From the NCBI GenBank assembly GCA_002364535.1, contig DEYL01000051.1, forward strand, positions 1-64,000: a stretch of DNA of 64,000 bases, read 5' to 3'. Source of the DNA: Flavobacteriaceae bacterium UBA3159. GTDB lineage: Bacteria > Bacteroidota > Bacteroidia > Flavobacteriales > Flavobacteriaceae. The notes under the pieces are model-generated. The model was given only the letters and a program-made list of their open reading frames with translations, was not told where the DNA came from and ran no database searches. The position numbers were made by a program, and so were the translations under genes. This document shows positions 1 to 9,199 of this stretch, piece by piece; within the stretch, counting starts at the first letter, position 1, and every line of letters starts with the position of its first letter.

Positions 1-7
1 AATATTC

Positions 8-35
8 TTAATATTCTAAAATTTTAGAATATTAA
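8..35. promoter_or_regulatory. Perfect 28-bp palindrome upstream of acs
   Basis: The half-site TTAATATTCTAAAA is followed directly by its exact reverse complement, with no spacer. It lies just upstream of the probable acs promoter. It could be a dimeric-regulator operator. It could also be the AT-rich terminator of a gene left of the window, but it has almost no G-C pairs, so a terminator is less likely. The palindrome is seen directly; its function is inferred. Confidence 0.5.
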
Positions 36-40
36 TTCAT

Positions 41-71
41 TTTGAATACTTTATTAATAAGCTTAAGTTTA
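41..71 (+). promoter_or_regulatory. Probable acs promoter
   Basis: TTTG at 41-44 and TAAGTTTA at 64-71 are separated by 19 bp. This resembles the Bacteroidetes -33 (TTTG) and -7 (TAnnTTTG) elements with one mismatch in the last base. Transcription would begin near 77, about 12 bases before the acs ATG. Confidence 0.4.
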
Positions 72-88
72 CTACAAATAGAATAACG

Positions 89-1990
89 ATGAGTTATAGA
101 ATAACGAACTTAAGGGATTACGCAAACGAATACCATAAGAGTGTGACATCTCCAGAAAAATTTTGGTCTGAAATTGCGGAACAATTTGATTGGAAAAAAA
201 AATGGGATCAGGTATTGAACTGGGATTTTGAAACCCCACAGGTCAATTGGTTCGAAAATGCCGAATTGAATCTGACCGAAAATATTTTTGAAAGGTTGCT
301 TCCTACCCATAAAAATAAAACCGCCATCATATGGGAGCCCAATGATCCTGAGGCAGATTCCATAAAGCTAACCTACGGGGAGTTGTTTAAAGCCATTTGT
401 AAATTTGCCAATGCGATGAAATCACAAGGCGTCAAAAAAGGGGATCGTGTAATTATCTATATGCCTATGGTACCCGAGGCGGCCATCGCTATGTTGGCTT
501 GTGCCAGGATTGGAGCTGTTCACTCTGTTGTATTTGCTGGTTTTTCTGCTTCTGCACTTGCTGATAGAATCAACGACTGTGAAGCCAAAATGGTACTGAC
601 CTCCGATGGAAATTTTAGAGGTAACAAAAATATCCCCGTGAAGGCCGTAGTAGATGAGGCGTTGAACCATTCCGATTTTGTTGAAAATGTGATCGTGCTC
701 AAGCGGACAGGAGAAAAGGTTAAAATGACACCCGGTCGCGATCTTTGGTGGGAGGAGGTCTTGGAAGGTCAATCTGAACAGCATGAGGCTGAAGTAATGA
801 ATGCCGAGGATTTATTGTTTATTCTTTATACCTCTGGTTCAACAGGAAAACCCAAAGGGGTGGTGCACACTACTGCGGGCTATATGGTATTCACGTATTA
901 TTCCTTTTTGAATGTCTTTCAGTACGATGCTGACGATGTGTATTGGTGCTCGGCAGACATAGGGTGGATTACGGGGCATTCCTATATCGTTTACGGTCCA
1001 CTTTTGGCAGGAGCTACTACGCTCATGTTTGAGGGAGTACCCACTTACCCTCATGCGGGAAGATTTTGGGAAATTGTAGAAAAATACAAAGTCAATCAAT
1101 TTTATACGGCTCCTACTGCGATCAGAGCCTTGCAAGTTTATGGAACAGAGCCAGTTGAAAAATTTGACCTAAGTTCACTTAAAGTGATCGGTTCTGTCGG
1201 TGAGCCCATCAATGAAGAAGCTTGGCACTGGTATCACGAACATGTGGGTAAAGGCAATTGTCCTCTGGTAGATACCTGGTGGCAAACTGAAACAGGAGGG
1301 ATTATGATTTCTCCTTTAGCAGGGATCACGCCCAATAAACCAGCCCATGCATCACTGCCGCTTCCTGGGGTTCAGCCTGTAATTGTTGATGCCGAGGGCA
1401 ATGAACTCACAGGTAATAATGTGGAGGGTAACCTCTGCATCAAGTATCCCTGGCCGTCAATGATAAGAACCACCTACGGTGACCACCAGCGATGTAAGGA
1501 CACCTATTTTTCCAGCTATAAAGGCATGTATTTTACAGGTGATGGTGTTAAAAGAGACCACGATGGCTATCTCAGAATTTTGGGAAGAGTTGACGATGTA
1601 ATCAATGTTTCAGGTCACCGAATGGGTACAGCAGAAGTGGAAAATGCCATAGATGAGCATCCCGACGTAGTCGAATCTGCGGTAGTGGGATATCCCCACG
1701 AAATCAAAGGACAAGGGATTTACGCTTTTGCCATTTGTGATGCTTCTGATAAGTCCGACCAGATATTGGAGGATGAAATCAAACAGTTAGTCAGGAAAAT
1801 TATTGGTCCGATCGCCAAACCGGAGCACGTTCAAATTGTTTCAGGTCTTCCCAAAACGCGCTCGGGTAAAATCATGCGTAGAATCTTGAGAAAAGTCGCT
1901 AGCCGTGACCTTTCTAATCTGGGGGATATCTCAACACTTTTGAACTCAGAAGTGGTTGAAGACATTATCAAAGGAGCCAACCTGGATTAA
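89..1990 (+). CDS. acs: Acetyl-CoA synthetase (AMP-forming)
   Basis: Converts acetate, ATP and CoA to acetyl-CoA through an acetyl-adenylate in the cytoplasm. The 633 residues match the normal length of about 630-650. The ANL-superfamily phosphate-binding motif YTSGSTGKPKG is near residues 247-258, and the hinge region with VDDVINVSGHRMG is near 502-515. The C-terminal PKTRSGKIMRR, near residues 589-599, holds the conserved catalytic lysine that is reversibly acetylated in this family. It stands alone on the plus strand, with murF convergent only five bases beyond its stop. A 28-bp palindrome and a candidate promoter lie just upstream. The product is clear from continuous family-level similarity. 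Confidence 0.97.
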   Translation: MSYRITNLRDYANEYHKSVTSPEKFWSEIAEQFDWKKKWDQVLNWDFETPQVNWFENAELNLTENIFERLLPTHKNKTAIIWEPNDPEADSIKLTYGELFKAICKFANAMKSQGVKKGDRVIIYMPMVPEAAIAMLACARIGAVHSVVFAGFSASALADRINDCEAKMVLTSDGNFRGNKNIPVKAVVDEALNHSDFVENVIVLKRTGEKVKMTPGRDLWWEEVLEGQSEQHEAEVMNAEDLLFILYTSGSTGKPKGVVHTTAGYMVFTYYSFLNVFQYDADDVYWCSADIGWITGHSYIVYGPLLAGATTLMFEGVPTYPHAGRFWEIVEKYKVNQFYTAPTAIRALQVYGTEPVEKFDLSSLKVIGSVGEPINEEAWHWYHEHVGKGNCPLVDTWWQTETGGIMISPLAGITPNKPAHASLPLPGVQPVIVDAEGNELTGNNVEGNLCIKYPWPSMIRTTYGDHQRCKDTYFSSYKGMYFTGDGVKRDHDGYLRILGRVDDVINVSGHRMGTAEVENAIDEHPDVVESAVVGYPHEIKGQGIYAFAICDASDKSDQILEDEIKQLVRKIIGPIAKPEHVQIVSGLPKTRSGKIMRRILRKVASRDLSNLGDISTLLNSEVVEDIIKGANLD

Positions 1991-1995
1991 AACTC

Positions 1996-3282
1996 CTATA
2001 AGGCATTCAATAGCGTCTCTAGGGTCATCCCTCTCGATCCTTTTATCAGTATGTCTGTTTCCTTAAAAGGGTTTTGGATCAGATAATCTTTAATTTCTTC
2101 CAGCGATTGGAAGGATTGTACCCTTGGATCGCGGGATTGGGTCTTAAAAAAATGTTTTCCGACTGTAAGTATGCTGTCGATATCAGTCGATTCCAACTGA
2201 TCTACAATTTCTTGGTGTGCTTTGTCAGTGAATGATCCCAGTTCAAACATGTCTCCTAAAATGACGCATGCCTTATTTTTTTTGTTATCGATGAAACCAG
2301 TGATTGAAGCTTTCATACTGCTGGGGTTTGCATTGTAGGCATCCAGTATGATTCTATTGTTGCCCTTGAGAAGGTTTTGAGATCTATTGTTATTGGATAC
2401 ATAAGAAGAAATACCCTCATTGATCTGTTCCAGACTAAGATCAAAAAACTTACCCAAGGCAACTGCTATAGCGATATTGGAAAAGTTGTATTCTCCATAC
2501 AATTGACTTTCAATTGTTTTGTTTTCAATGGTCAACGCCAGTGGTTTGTGTTTTCTTTTTAAATACTTTACACGACAGTCGGCACTTCTATCCTCGCCAA
2601 AAGTATAATGAGGATCATAAGACAACCATTTTCTTTGAAGGGGGTCGTCTATGTTTAAAATTATTGTTTCCCCTGCTTTGGAGAGGTATTCATACATCTC
2701 AGACTTGCCTTGAATCACCCCCTCAATTCCCCCGAACCCCTCCAGATGGGCTTGGCCGAAGTTGGTGATTAGTCCAATATCTGGTTTTACCAGTTGACAC
2801 AAAAATTCAATTTCCTTTTTGTGATTTGCACCCATTTCAACAATACCTATTTCTGTATTTACATCGAAATCGAGTAGGGTAAGTGGCACACCGATGTGAT
2901 TGTTGAAATTGCCCTTTGTCGCTTTGGTATTGAATTGAGTGGCCAATACATTGCTGATCAACTCTTTAGTGGTGGTTTTACCATTGCTTCCTGTTAGGGC
3001 GACTATTTTGGTTTTTAGATTTTTTCTGTGACACTGGGCAAGTTCTTGAAGTGATTGTAGCGTATTTTCAACCAGAATCATTCGTTTGTTTTTTTGGGCA
3101 ATTTCTGGTCGGTCCACCAAGGCGTATTTGGCTCCTTTTTCGATGGCTACTTCGGCAAATTGATTACCGTCAAAATTTTCACCCCTGAGCGCTATAAAAA
3201 AACAATCTTGGATCAGCTTACGGCTGTCAATTACTACTCCTGAGGAATCTTTAAAGTAATCGTGGAGTTGCATTAAGTTCAT
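1996..3282 (-). CDS. murF: UDP-N-acetylmuramoyl-tripeptide--D-alanyl-D-alanine ligase
   Basis: Adds D-Ala-D-Ala to UDP-MurNAc-tripeptide, the last cytoplasmic step of peptide-stem assembly. The Mur-ligase ATP-binding loop GSNGKTTTKE is near residues 95-105, and the central MGANHKKEIEFL segment is typical of MurF. The frame stays open upstream to 3411, but that stretch overlaps the end of gldJ and a terminator and does not resemble the family. I therefore place the start at the ATG at 3282 (MNLMQLHDYF), with a second ATG at 3273 possible. The protein is about 428 residues, normal for MurF. It lies outside the dcw cluster, next to gldJ, an arrangement I recall from other Flavobacteriia. Confidence 0.95.
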   Translation of the reverse strand: MNLMQLHDYFKDSSGVVIDSRKLIQDCFFIALRGENFDGNQFAEVAIEKGAKYALVDRPEIAQKNKRMILVENTLQSLQELAQCHRKNLKTKIVALTGSNGKTTTKELISNVLATQFNTKATKGNFNNHIGVPLTLLDFDVNTEIGIVEMGANHKKEIEFLCQLVKPDIGLITNFGQAHLEGFGGIEGVIQGKSEMYEYLSKAGETIILNIDDPLQRKWLSYDPHYTFGEDRSADCRVKYLKRKHKPLALTIENKTIESQLYGEYNFSNIAIAVALGKFFDLSLEQINEGISSYVSNNNRSQNLLKGNNRIILDAYNANPSSMKASITGFIDNKKNKACVILGDMFELGSFTDKAHQEIVDQLESTDIDSILTVGKHFFKTQSRDPRVQSFQSLEEIKDYLIQNPFKETDILIKGSRGMTLETLLNAL

Positions 3283-3309
3283 AAAAAAAAGGCATCTTTC
3301 AGATGCCTT
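3283..3309 (-). terminator. Rho-independent terminator of gldJ
   Basis: A 9-bp perfect stem, AAGGCATCT / AGATGCCTT, with a 3-base loop spans 3289-3309. On the minus strand it is followed by an uninterrupted T run (A run at 3283-3290 on the plus strand). It sits between the gldJ stop and the murF ATG, so read-through past it is what would supply murF mRNA from the gldJ promoter. Confidence 0.8.
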
Positions 3310-3316
3310 AATACGA

Positions 3317-5017
3317 TTATCTACCGCGTTTGTGTCTGGCGGTCTTTTTGATTCTGCTTTTTTGTCCCAATCTGGACATGGCACATCTAAAGCCGATATA
3401 ATCTGTTGCAATGTATTGCGGCAAGTACCTGCGTTGGGCGGGGTCTAACCAGTAGGCACGATCTTTCCAAGACCCTCCTTTGTAAACCCTTACTTCGTCT
3501 GTGATCAACGAAGTCCTTCTTTCAGATTTATCGATGTTTCTGACAATATTTCCATCATCGTCAACAGATAACTTAGGATGATTGGGGGCATCATACATTC
3601 CTGCAGTTTCAGGTCTTTTGTTGGGATTGTCTTCGTCAGTATTGTTGTAGCTGGCAAAAAGTCTTGTGGACTCCTTGTCACCATCCCTGTAGTTTCGGTT
3701 ATCACTTTCAGAGAAATTTTGTCTTAGGAAAGTTTCTTCCTCGTCGATTGGAACTTGATCCAAATCTCCAGGAAGCCTTTTAAGCATAACTTTTCCGTTG
3801 GGTAGGGTGTCATATACCAATTCATCGGGAGATAGGATGGTAGCTTTTCCTTCTTCTCCAATAGCATTTTTTAAATAGATATTCCCTCTGTAGTAGTTAA
3901 AGTCATTGGCTTCGTCGTCTACAATGGGTCGGTAAACATCTGCCACCCACTCTGCTACATTTCCAGCCATATCGTATACTCCGAAATCATTGGGGGGATA
4001 ACTTTTTACTTGAACAGTAATATCACCACCATCATCAGACCACCCGGCAATTCCGCCGTAATCTCCTTTTCCGAATTTAAAATTAGCCAATTGATCTCCT
4101 TCACTTCTTCTTTCGTCCGATCGGGTATATTCTCCAGACCAAGGATATTTTTTCTTACCTCTGTAGGTGTTGTACTCTCTATCTCCTACCAACGCCAATG
4201 CTGCATATTCCCATTCTGCTTCGGTGGGCAATCTGTAGGAGGGAAGTAACACACCTTTTTCAACGCCAGCATATACATTTACGGTGGCAGTATCTTTTTT
4301 CATGGTACCTCTTTTTCCCATTATACTATCGGAGGCCATCAAACCACCATAAGAGGTTTCGGGTCGTTTTAAATAGGCTTGAGTGCTGAAGGTGCTGTTA
4401 GAATTTACTACACCACCATCTTTTTCGCCATATCTGATATTTTTTTGAACAAAAGATTCTCTTTCCAAAATGAATTCGTTGACCCTATTGGTTCTCCATT
4501 CGGAGAACTGAACCGCTTGCAACCAATTGATACCTACAACTGGATATTCCGAATAGGCAGGATGTCTGAGATAATTGGTGGTGAGTTCTTCCATATAACC
4601 CAAAGTGTTTCTCCATACCAATGTATCGGGTAACGCTCCCTCATAAATTTGTCTGTACCGCTGCTCACTCAATGGAAAAACAGTTTCCAACCAATCCAAA
4701 TATTCCATGTACATAAGGTTGGTGACTTCTGTTTCGTCAATGTAAAAAGACATAACATGCTGTTGTGTGGGGGAGTTGTTCCAGTCGTGTAATACATCGT
4801 CTTGAACTTGGCCTTTGGTATAAGTACCTCCTTCTATAAAAACCAAACCAGGACCACTTTCCTGATCCTCAAATTCGGTGTTGTATTGGAAACCTCCTTC
4901 TTTAGAGTTGATACCCCATCCTGTTGCACGGGACATATTATTTCTTCCTCCACAAGCCACCAACAAAAGGGCTGTTAGGGCAACAAAAATAGGTTCTTTT
5001 AAAAAATTAATTTTCAT
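3317..5017 (-). CDS. gldJ: Gliding motility lipoprotein GldJ
   Basis: An outer-membrane-associated lipoprotein needed for gliding and stability of the gliding/T9SS machinery in flavobacteria. The N-terminus is a lipoprotein signal (hydrophobic stretch then LLVAC, lipidated Cys22). The rest, about residues 55-545, is a formylglycine-generating-enzyme/sulfatase-modifying (SUMF1-like) fold. Recognisable parts are FIDETEVTNLMYMEYLDW-type sequence, YRLPTEAEWEYAA, NDFGVYDMAGNVAEWVADVY and the C-terminal VYKGGSWKDRAYWLDPAQRR-type end. The 566 residues fit the family (about 560). It is followed by a strong terminator and murF, and is divergent from porV. The porU gene that often lies between gldJ and porV is not here. 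Confidence 0.95.
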   Translation of the reverse strand: MKINFLKEPIFVALTALLLVACGGRNNMSRATGWGINSKEGGFQYNTEFEDQESGPGLVFIEGGTYTKGQVQDDVLHDWNNSPTQQHVMSFYIDETEVTNLMYMEYLDWLETVFPLSEQRYRQIYEGALPDTLVWRNTLGYMEELTTNYLRHPAYSEYPVVGINWLQAVQFSEWRTNRVNEFILERESFVQKNIRYGEKDGGVVNSNSTFSTQAYLKRPETSYGGLMASDSIMGKRGTMKKDTATVNVYAGVEKGVLLPSYRLPTEAEWEYAALALVGDREYNTYRGKKKYPWSGEYTRSDERRSEGDQLANFKFGKGDYGGIAGWSDDGGDITVQVKSYPPNDFGVYDMAGNVAEWVADVYRPIVDDEANDFNYYRGNIYLKNAIGEEGKATILSPDELVYDTLPNGKVMLKRLPGDLDQVPIDEEETFLRQNFSESDNRNYRDGDKESTRLFASYNNTDEDNPNKRPETAGMYDAPNHPKLSVDDDGNIVRNIDKSERRTSLITDEVRVYKGGSWKDRAYWLDPAQRRYLPQYIATDYIGFRCAMSRLGQKSRIKKTARHKRGR

Positions 5018-5241
5018 AGGATCAGTATGTCTAATTTTAGGTGCAATATACTAATTATCTGAGTTTTAATCTTACTCTGCAGCTAATACATCGTCCATTT
5101 ATTTTTTTATAACGTTTTAAATAAAGAAATATTATGCGCCTTTGTTGAAAATAACTTTTGTAGACATTGTTAATAAGTAATGATCCTCTAATACAACAAA
5201 TAAATTGATGTTGCGTTATTGTTTTTGAAAACATCAGAAAG

Positions 5242-6426
5242 ATGAAATCAATTTGCCTACTTATTAGATTCTCTATCATTTTATTTTTTGTTGGACAAGT
5301 ATACGGTCAAGACCGTATTATCACCACCGGAGTGCCTTTTCTATTGATCACACCCGACGCCAGGGCTGCCGGAATGGGAGAGCTTGGAGTAGCGACTTCG
5401 GCCGATGCTTATGCCCAACAATGGAATCCTGCTAAATATGCCTTCTCTGATAGCAAAAATGGATTGGGATTGAGTTATACGCCTTACTTAAGGCAGCTTG
5501 TTGACGATATTTTCTTGGGAAATTTGACTTATTTCAATAAGATCAACCAGAGAAGTGCATGGGCAGTCAGTCTCAAATATTTCAGTTATGGGAACGTTCA
5601 GTTCAACGATATAATGGCAGGTACCATCATTGATCAGGGTTCAAAAAGACCTAATGAGATAACGGTTGACCTTTCTTATTCGTTAAAATTGAGTGAAAGC
5701 TTTGCAATGTCGGTAGCGGGAAGATTTTTGAGATCCGATTTAAAAATTCACACCGATATGGATGCTACTTCAGCCAACAGCTTGGGTGTCGATATAGCTG
5801 GATTCTACCAAAGTTCAGTCTTTGATATGGGGAATTTTGACGGATTGATCAGAGCAGGATTCAATATTTCCAATATTGGACCCAGACTCAAGTACGATGA
5901 GGGAGGTCAAATGGATTTTATTCCCACTAACCTTAGAGTTGGGACGGGATTGGATTTAATTTTTGATCCCTCAAATATTTTAGGATTTTATTTAGAGTTT
6001 TCTAAACTTTTGGTTCCTACACCGGTAGCTTACTATGACAAGAGCAAGACATTATTGGGCTTCCGACAACCTGATGTAAATTTTTTTAACGGAATCTTCA
6101 AATCATTTAGTGATTCACCCGGAGGCATGCAAGAGGAATTGAAAGAAATTACTTGGGCTTTGGGTTTTGAATACCTCTTTGCAGAGACCTTGGCACTTAG
6201 GACAGGATATTTTAATGAAAGCGAGGAAAAAGGTTCCCGCCGATATATGACCTTTGGAGCCGGATTAGAACTCAACAGTATGGTGATCGATATATCGTAT
6301 TTATCCTCCACTTCAAAAATCAGAAACCCTCTTGAAAACACCTTGAGGTTTTCTTTGAGCTTTAGTTTGGATGGATCAGGTAGGACGCTAACAGCAGAAG
6401 ATGAGGTTCTTGATCAAACTCAATAA
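5242..6426 (+). CDS. porV: Type IX secretion outer-membrane protein PorV
   Basis: An FadL-like outer-membrane beta-barrel that delivers T9SS cargo to the cell-surface attachment complex. It starts with a cleavable signal peptide (MKSICLLIRFSIILFFVGQVYG, then QD), followed by the family signature TGVPFLLITPDARAAGMGE and SADAYAQQWNPAKYAF. Alternating polar and hydrophobic beta-strand segments run to the C-terminus. The 394 residues are normal for PorV/LptO. It is divergent from gldJ and precedes pdhA on the same strand. In related genomes porU is usually adjacent; here it is absent from the window. No full TAnnTTTG element was found upstream; the closest is TGTTTTTG at 5220-5227. Confidence 0.94.
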   Translation: MKSICLLIRFSIILFFVGQVYGQDRIITTGVPFLLITPDARAAGMGELGVATSADAYAQQWNPAKYAFSDSKNGLGLSYTPYLRQLVDDIFLGNLTYFNKINQRSAWAVSLKYFSYGNVQFNDIMAGTIIDQGSKRPNEITVDLSYSLKLSESFAMSVAGRFLRSDLKIHTDMDATSANSLGVDIAGFYQSSVFDMGNFDGLIRAGFNISNIGPRLKYDEGGQMDFIPTNLRVGTGLDLIFDPSNILGFYLEFSKLLVPTPVAYYDKSKTLLGFRQPDVNFFNGIFKSFSDSPGGMQEELKEITWALGFEYLFAETLALRTGYFNESEEKGSRRYMTFGAGLELNSMVIDISYLSSTSKIRNPLENTLRFSLSFSLDGSGRTLTAEDEVLDQTQ

Positions 6427-6478
6427 GTTTTCTTTTTCAATTTCATGAATATATTTTTATCAAAAGGACATAATTCAG

Positions 6479-6486
6479 TAATTTTG
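6479..6486 (+). promoter_or_regulatory. -7 element, probable pdhA promoter
   Basis: TAATTTTG matches the Bacteroidetes -7 consensus TAnnTTTG exactly and lies 34 bases before the pdhA ATG. No clear TTG -33 element is visible at the usual distance, so confidence is moderate. Confidence 0.4.
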
Positions 6487-6520
6487 ATAATAATTTGAAT
6501 TTGATAATCACATTGGTTTA

Positions 6521-7522
6521 ATGAAAAAAATAACCCAGGCGACCTATTTAAAATGGTATGAAGATATGTTTTTTTGGCGCAAGTTTGAAGATAAACTGGC
6601 CGCCGTGTATATCCAACAAAAAGTAAGAGGTTTCCTCCATCTTTACAACGGCCAAGAGGCCATACTTGCAGGAGCACTCCACGCCATGGAATTGGGTAAG
6701 GATAGAATGATCACCGCCTATAGGAATCACGTGCAACCCATAGGTATGGGCGTAGATCCCAAGCGAGTGATGGCAGAACTTTTTGGTAAATCTACTGGAA
6801 CTTCCATGGGATTGGGAGGATCTATGCATATTTTTTCCAAAGAACACAAGTTTCACGGTGGCCATGGTATTGTCGGCGGACAAATCCCATTGGGTGCCGG
6901 AATGGCTTTTGGAGATAAATTTTTTAACAGAGACAATGTAACCCTTTGCTTTATGGGAGACGGTGCCGTAAGACAAGGCTCGCTTCACGAAACACTGAAC
7001 CTGGCCACTTTATGGCAATTGCCGGTGGTTTTTGTGGTCGAAAATAACGGTTATGCCATGGGAACATCGGTTGCCAGAACTGCCAGTCACCAAGAAATTT
7101 GGAAACTGGGATTGGGCTATGAAATGCCCTGCGGCCCTGTTGATGGAATGGACCCTGTTACTGTAGCCAAAGACTTAGACAAAGCCATTAAGCATGCCAG
7201 ATCAGGCAAAGGACCTTCTTTCCTTGAGATGAAGACTTACCGCTACAGAGGTCACTCCATGTCCGATGCTCAAAAATACAGAACCAAAGAAGAGGTCGAA
7301 GAATACAGAAAAATCGATCCCATAACCCAAGTCAAAGATATTATCTTAAAAAATAAGTCTGCAACACAAAAGCAGTTGGATCAGATCGACGCCAAGGTAA
7401 AGGCAGCGGTTGTTGAGTGTGAAAAATTTGCCGAATCATCACCCTTTCCACAAAAGAATGTTATGTATGATGCGGTTTATGAACAAGAAGATTATCCCTT
7501 CATAAAGCATAAATTAGACTAG
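6521..7522 (+). CDS. pdhA: Pyruvate dehydrogenase E1 component, alpha subunit
   Basis: The thiamine-diphosphate-dependent alpha subunit of E1, which decarboxylates pyruvate and passes the acetyl group to the lipoyl arms of E2. The TPP motif starts at GDG (residues 146-148) and ends at ENN about 27 residues later. GHGIVGGQIPLGAG and YRYRGHSMSDAQKYR are typical of the alpha chain. The 333 residues are the usual length. It sits one base upstream of pdhC, so the two are certainly co-transcribed. The E1 beta and E3 genes are not in the window, which is common in this phylum. Confidence 0.95.
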   Translation: MKKITQATYLKWYEDMFFWRKFEDKLAAVYIQQKVRGFLHLYNGQEAILAGALHAMELGKDRMITAYRNHVQPIGMGVDPKRVMAELFGKSTGTSMGLGGSMHIFSKEHKFHGGHGIVGGQIPLGAGMAFGDKFFNRDNVTLCFMGDGAVRQGSLHETLNLATLWQLPVVFVVENNGYAMGTSVARTASHQEIWKLGLGYEMPCGPVDGMDPVTVAKDLDKAIKHARSGKGPSFLEMKTYRYRGHSMSDAQKYRTKEEVEEYRKIDPITQVKDIILKNKSATQKQLDQIDAKVKAAVVECEKFAESSPFPQKNVMYDAVYEQEDYPFIKHKLD

Positions 7523-7523
7523 A

Positions 7524-9161
7524 ATGGCGGAACTGATAAATATGCCTCGCTTGAGTGATACAATGGAAGAGGGCACGGTGGCTAAATGGTACAAGAAAGT
7601 TGGTGATACGGTCAAAGAAGGGGACATACTCGCAGAGATTGAAACGGACAAAGCCACCATGGAATTTGAGTCTTTCCAAGAAGGGGAACTCCTCCATATT
7701 GGAATAGAAGAAGGCGGTACGGCTCCCGTAGATTCGCTTTTGGCCATTATTGGTGAAAAGGGTGAAGACATCAATCACATGATTGGAGGTGCTAAAGCCG
7801 CAACGGCCCAAGTAGATACATCGACCGAAACGCCAGTACCTTCCAAGTCTCAAACCGAAGCTGTAGCATCTGATAACGAGAAAACAGTCATGCCTGAAGG
7901 TTTGGAGGTCATTACCATGCCCAGGTTGAGCGATACCATGGAAGAAGGTACGGTAGCAAAATGGAATAAAAAAGTGGGTGATGCCGTAAATGAAGGTGAT
8001 ATTTTGGCGGAAATAGAAACGGACAAAGCCACCATGGAGTTCGAATCTTTTTACTCCGGTACATTGCTTTATATTGGTCTTGAAGAAGGACAATCCGCTG
8101 CTGTAGATTCAGTTTTGGCTGCCATCGGCAAAGAAGGAACAGATCCAGTAGCGGTTAAAGCGGCTATTGCCAGCAGTGCCAATTCAGCAAGCCAAGCAGA
8201 GGAAGCCAAGGTTGAAGTTGCTGCACCTGTAGTGGCCGAGCAAAAACAAACCCCAAAACCCGCCCCTGTGGCTGTTCAGGCCCCTGTAGTGGCTCAATTA
8301 AATCAAAATGGTAGATTGGTTGCCTCTCCACTGGCCAAAAAACTAGCCGAGGAAAAAGGAATCAGCCTGCAACAGGTTAAAGGTTCCGGAGATGGGGGAA
8401 GGATCATCAAACGCGATATTGAAAACTTTAAAGGTGCTGTTGGAGGATATGGCATTGCCTCTGAGCCAACTGGAGTGGAAAACGTAACCGAATTGGCCAA
8501 TAGCTCCATGAGAAAGGCCATTGCCAAAAGACTTTCTGCTTCCAAATTTTCTGCACCCCACTATTATCTCGGGGTAGAATTGAATATGGATAATGCCATC
8601 GCATTCAGACAGCAATTCAATACATTGCCCGACACCAAAATTTCTTTTAACGATATTGTTCTTAAAGCCGTTGCATTGACTTTAAAGGAGCATCCTCAGG
8701 TCAATTCTCAGTGGTTTGACGACAGGATTGTTCAAAACCATCACGTTCATTTGGGGGTTGCAGTAGCAGTTGAGGACGGCCTTGTGGTTCCAGTACTCAA
8801 ATTTACTGATGAGTTGGACTTGAGACAAATTGGGGTAACGGTCAAAGATTATGCCCTTAGGGCCAGAGACAAAAAATTAACCCCCGCCGAAATGGATGGG
8901 AGTACTTTTACCGTTTCCAACCTAGGTATGTTTGGCATACAGGAGTTTACCTCTATTATCAATCAACCAAACTCAGCCATCCTTTCCGTAGGAGCCATAG
9001 AGAAAAAACCCGTGGTAAAAGAGGATGCAATCGTTGTAGGGAATACCATGAAATTGACATTGGCCTGTGATCACAGAACTGTAGATGGAGCCACTGGAGC
9101 ACAATTTTTACAATCCCTTAGACTTTATATCGAAAACCCCATTCGACTTTTGGTTTCCTAA
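7524..9161 (+). CDS. pdhC: Pyruvate dehydrogenase E2, dihydrolipoamide acetyltransferase
   Basis: The core enzyme of the pyruvate dehydrogenase complex. It carries the acetyl group on lipoyl arms and transfers it to CoA. There are two N-terminal lipoyl domains, each with ETDKATMEFES, so the lipoylated lysines are Lys43 and Lys168. Alanine/proline-rich linkers follow, then an E3-binding domain (VASPLAKKLAEEKGISL and GSGDGGRIIKRDIE). The C-terminal catalytic domain ends with HRTVDGATG, where His517 and Asp521 are the catalytic pair. The 545 residues match a two-lipoyl E2. A 2-oxoglutarate dehydrogenase E2 is possible in principle, but pairing with pdhA and the double lipoyl domain favour the pyruvate enzyme. 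Confidence 0.95.
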   Translation: MAELINMPRLSDTMEEGTVAKWYKKVGDTVKEGDILAEIETDKATMEFESFQEGELLHIGIEEGGTAPVDSLLAIIGEKGEDINHMIGGAKAATAQVDTSTETPVPSKSQTEAVASDNEKTVMPEGLEVITMPRLSDTMEEGTVAKWNKKVGDAVNEGDILAEIETDKATMEFESFYSGTLLYIGLEEGQSAAVDSVLAAIGKEGTDPVAVKAAIASSANSASQAEEAKVEVAAPVVAEQKQTPKPAPVAVQAPVVAQLNQNGRLVASPLAKKLAEEKGISLQQVKGSGDGGRIIKRDIENFKGAVGGYGIASEPTGVENVTELANSSMRKAIAKRLSASKFSAPHYYLGVELNMDNAIAFRQQFNTLPDTKISFNDIVLKAVALTLKEHPQVNSQWFDDRIVQNHHVHLGVAVAVEDGLVVPVLKFTDELDLRQIGVTVKDYALRARDKKLTPAEMDGSTFTVSNLGMFGIQEFTSIINQPNSAILSVGAIEKKPVVKEDAIVVGNTMKLTLACDHRTVDGATGAQFLQSLRLYIENPIRLLVS

Positions 9162-9199
9162 TTGAGGAATTCCAAAGCTAAAACTTAAAACTAAAACGA

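Noticed and set aside
7500..8093. 197-codon minus-strand frame opposite pdhC
   Set aside because: It is antisense to the duplicated lipoyl domains; its internal repeat mirrors theirs, so it is not an independent gene.
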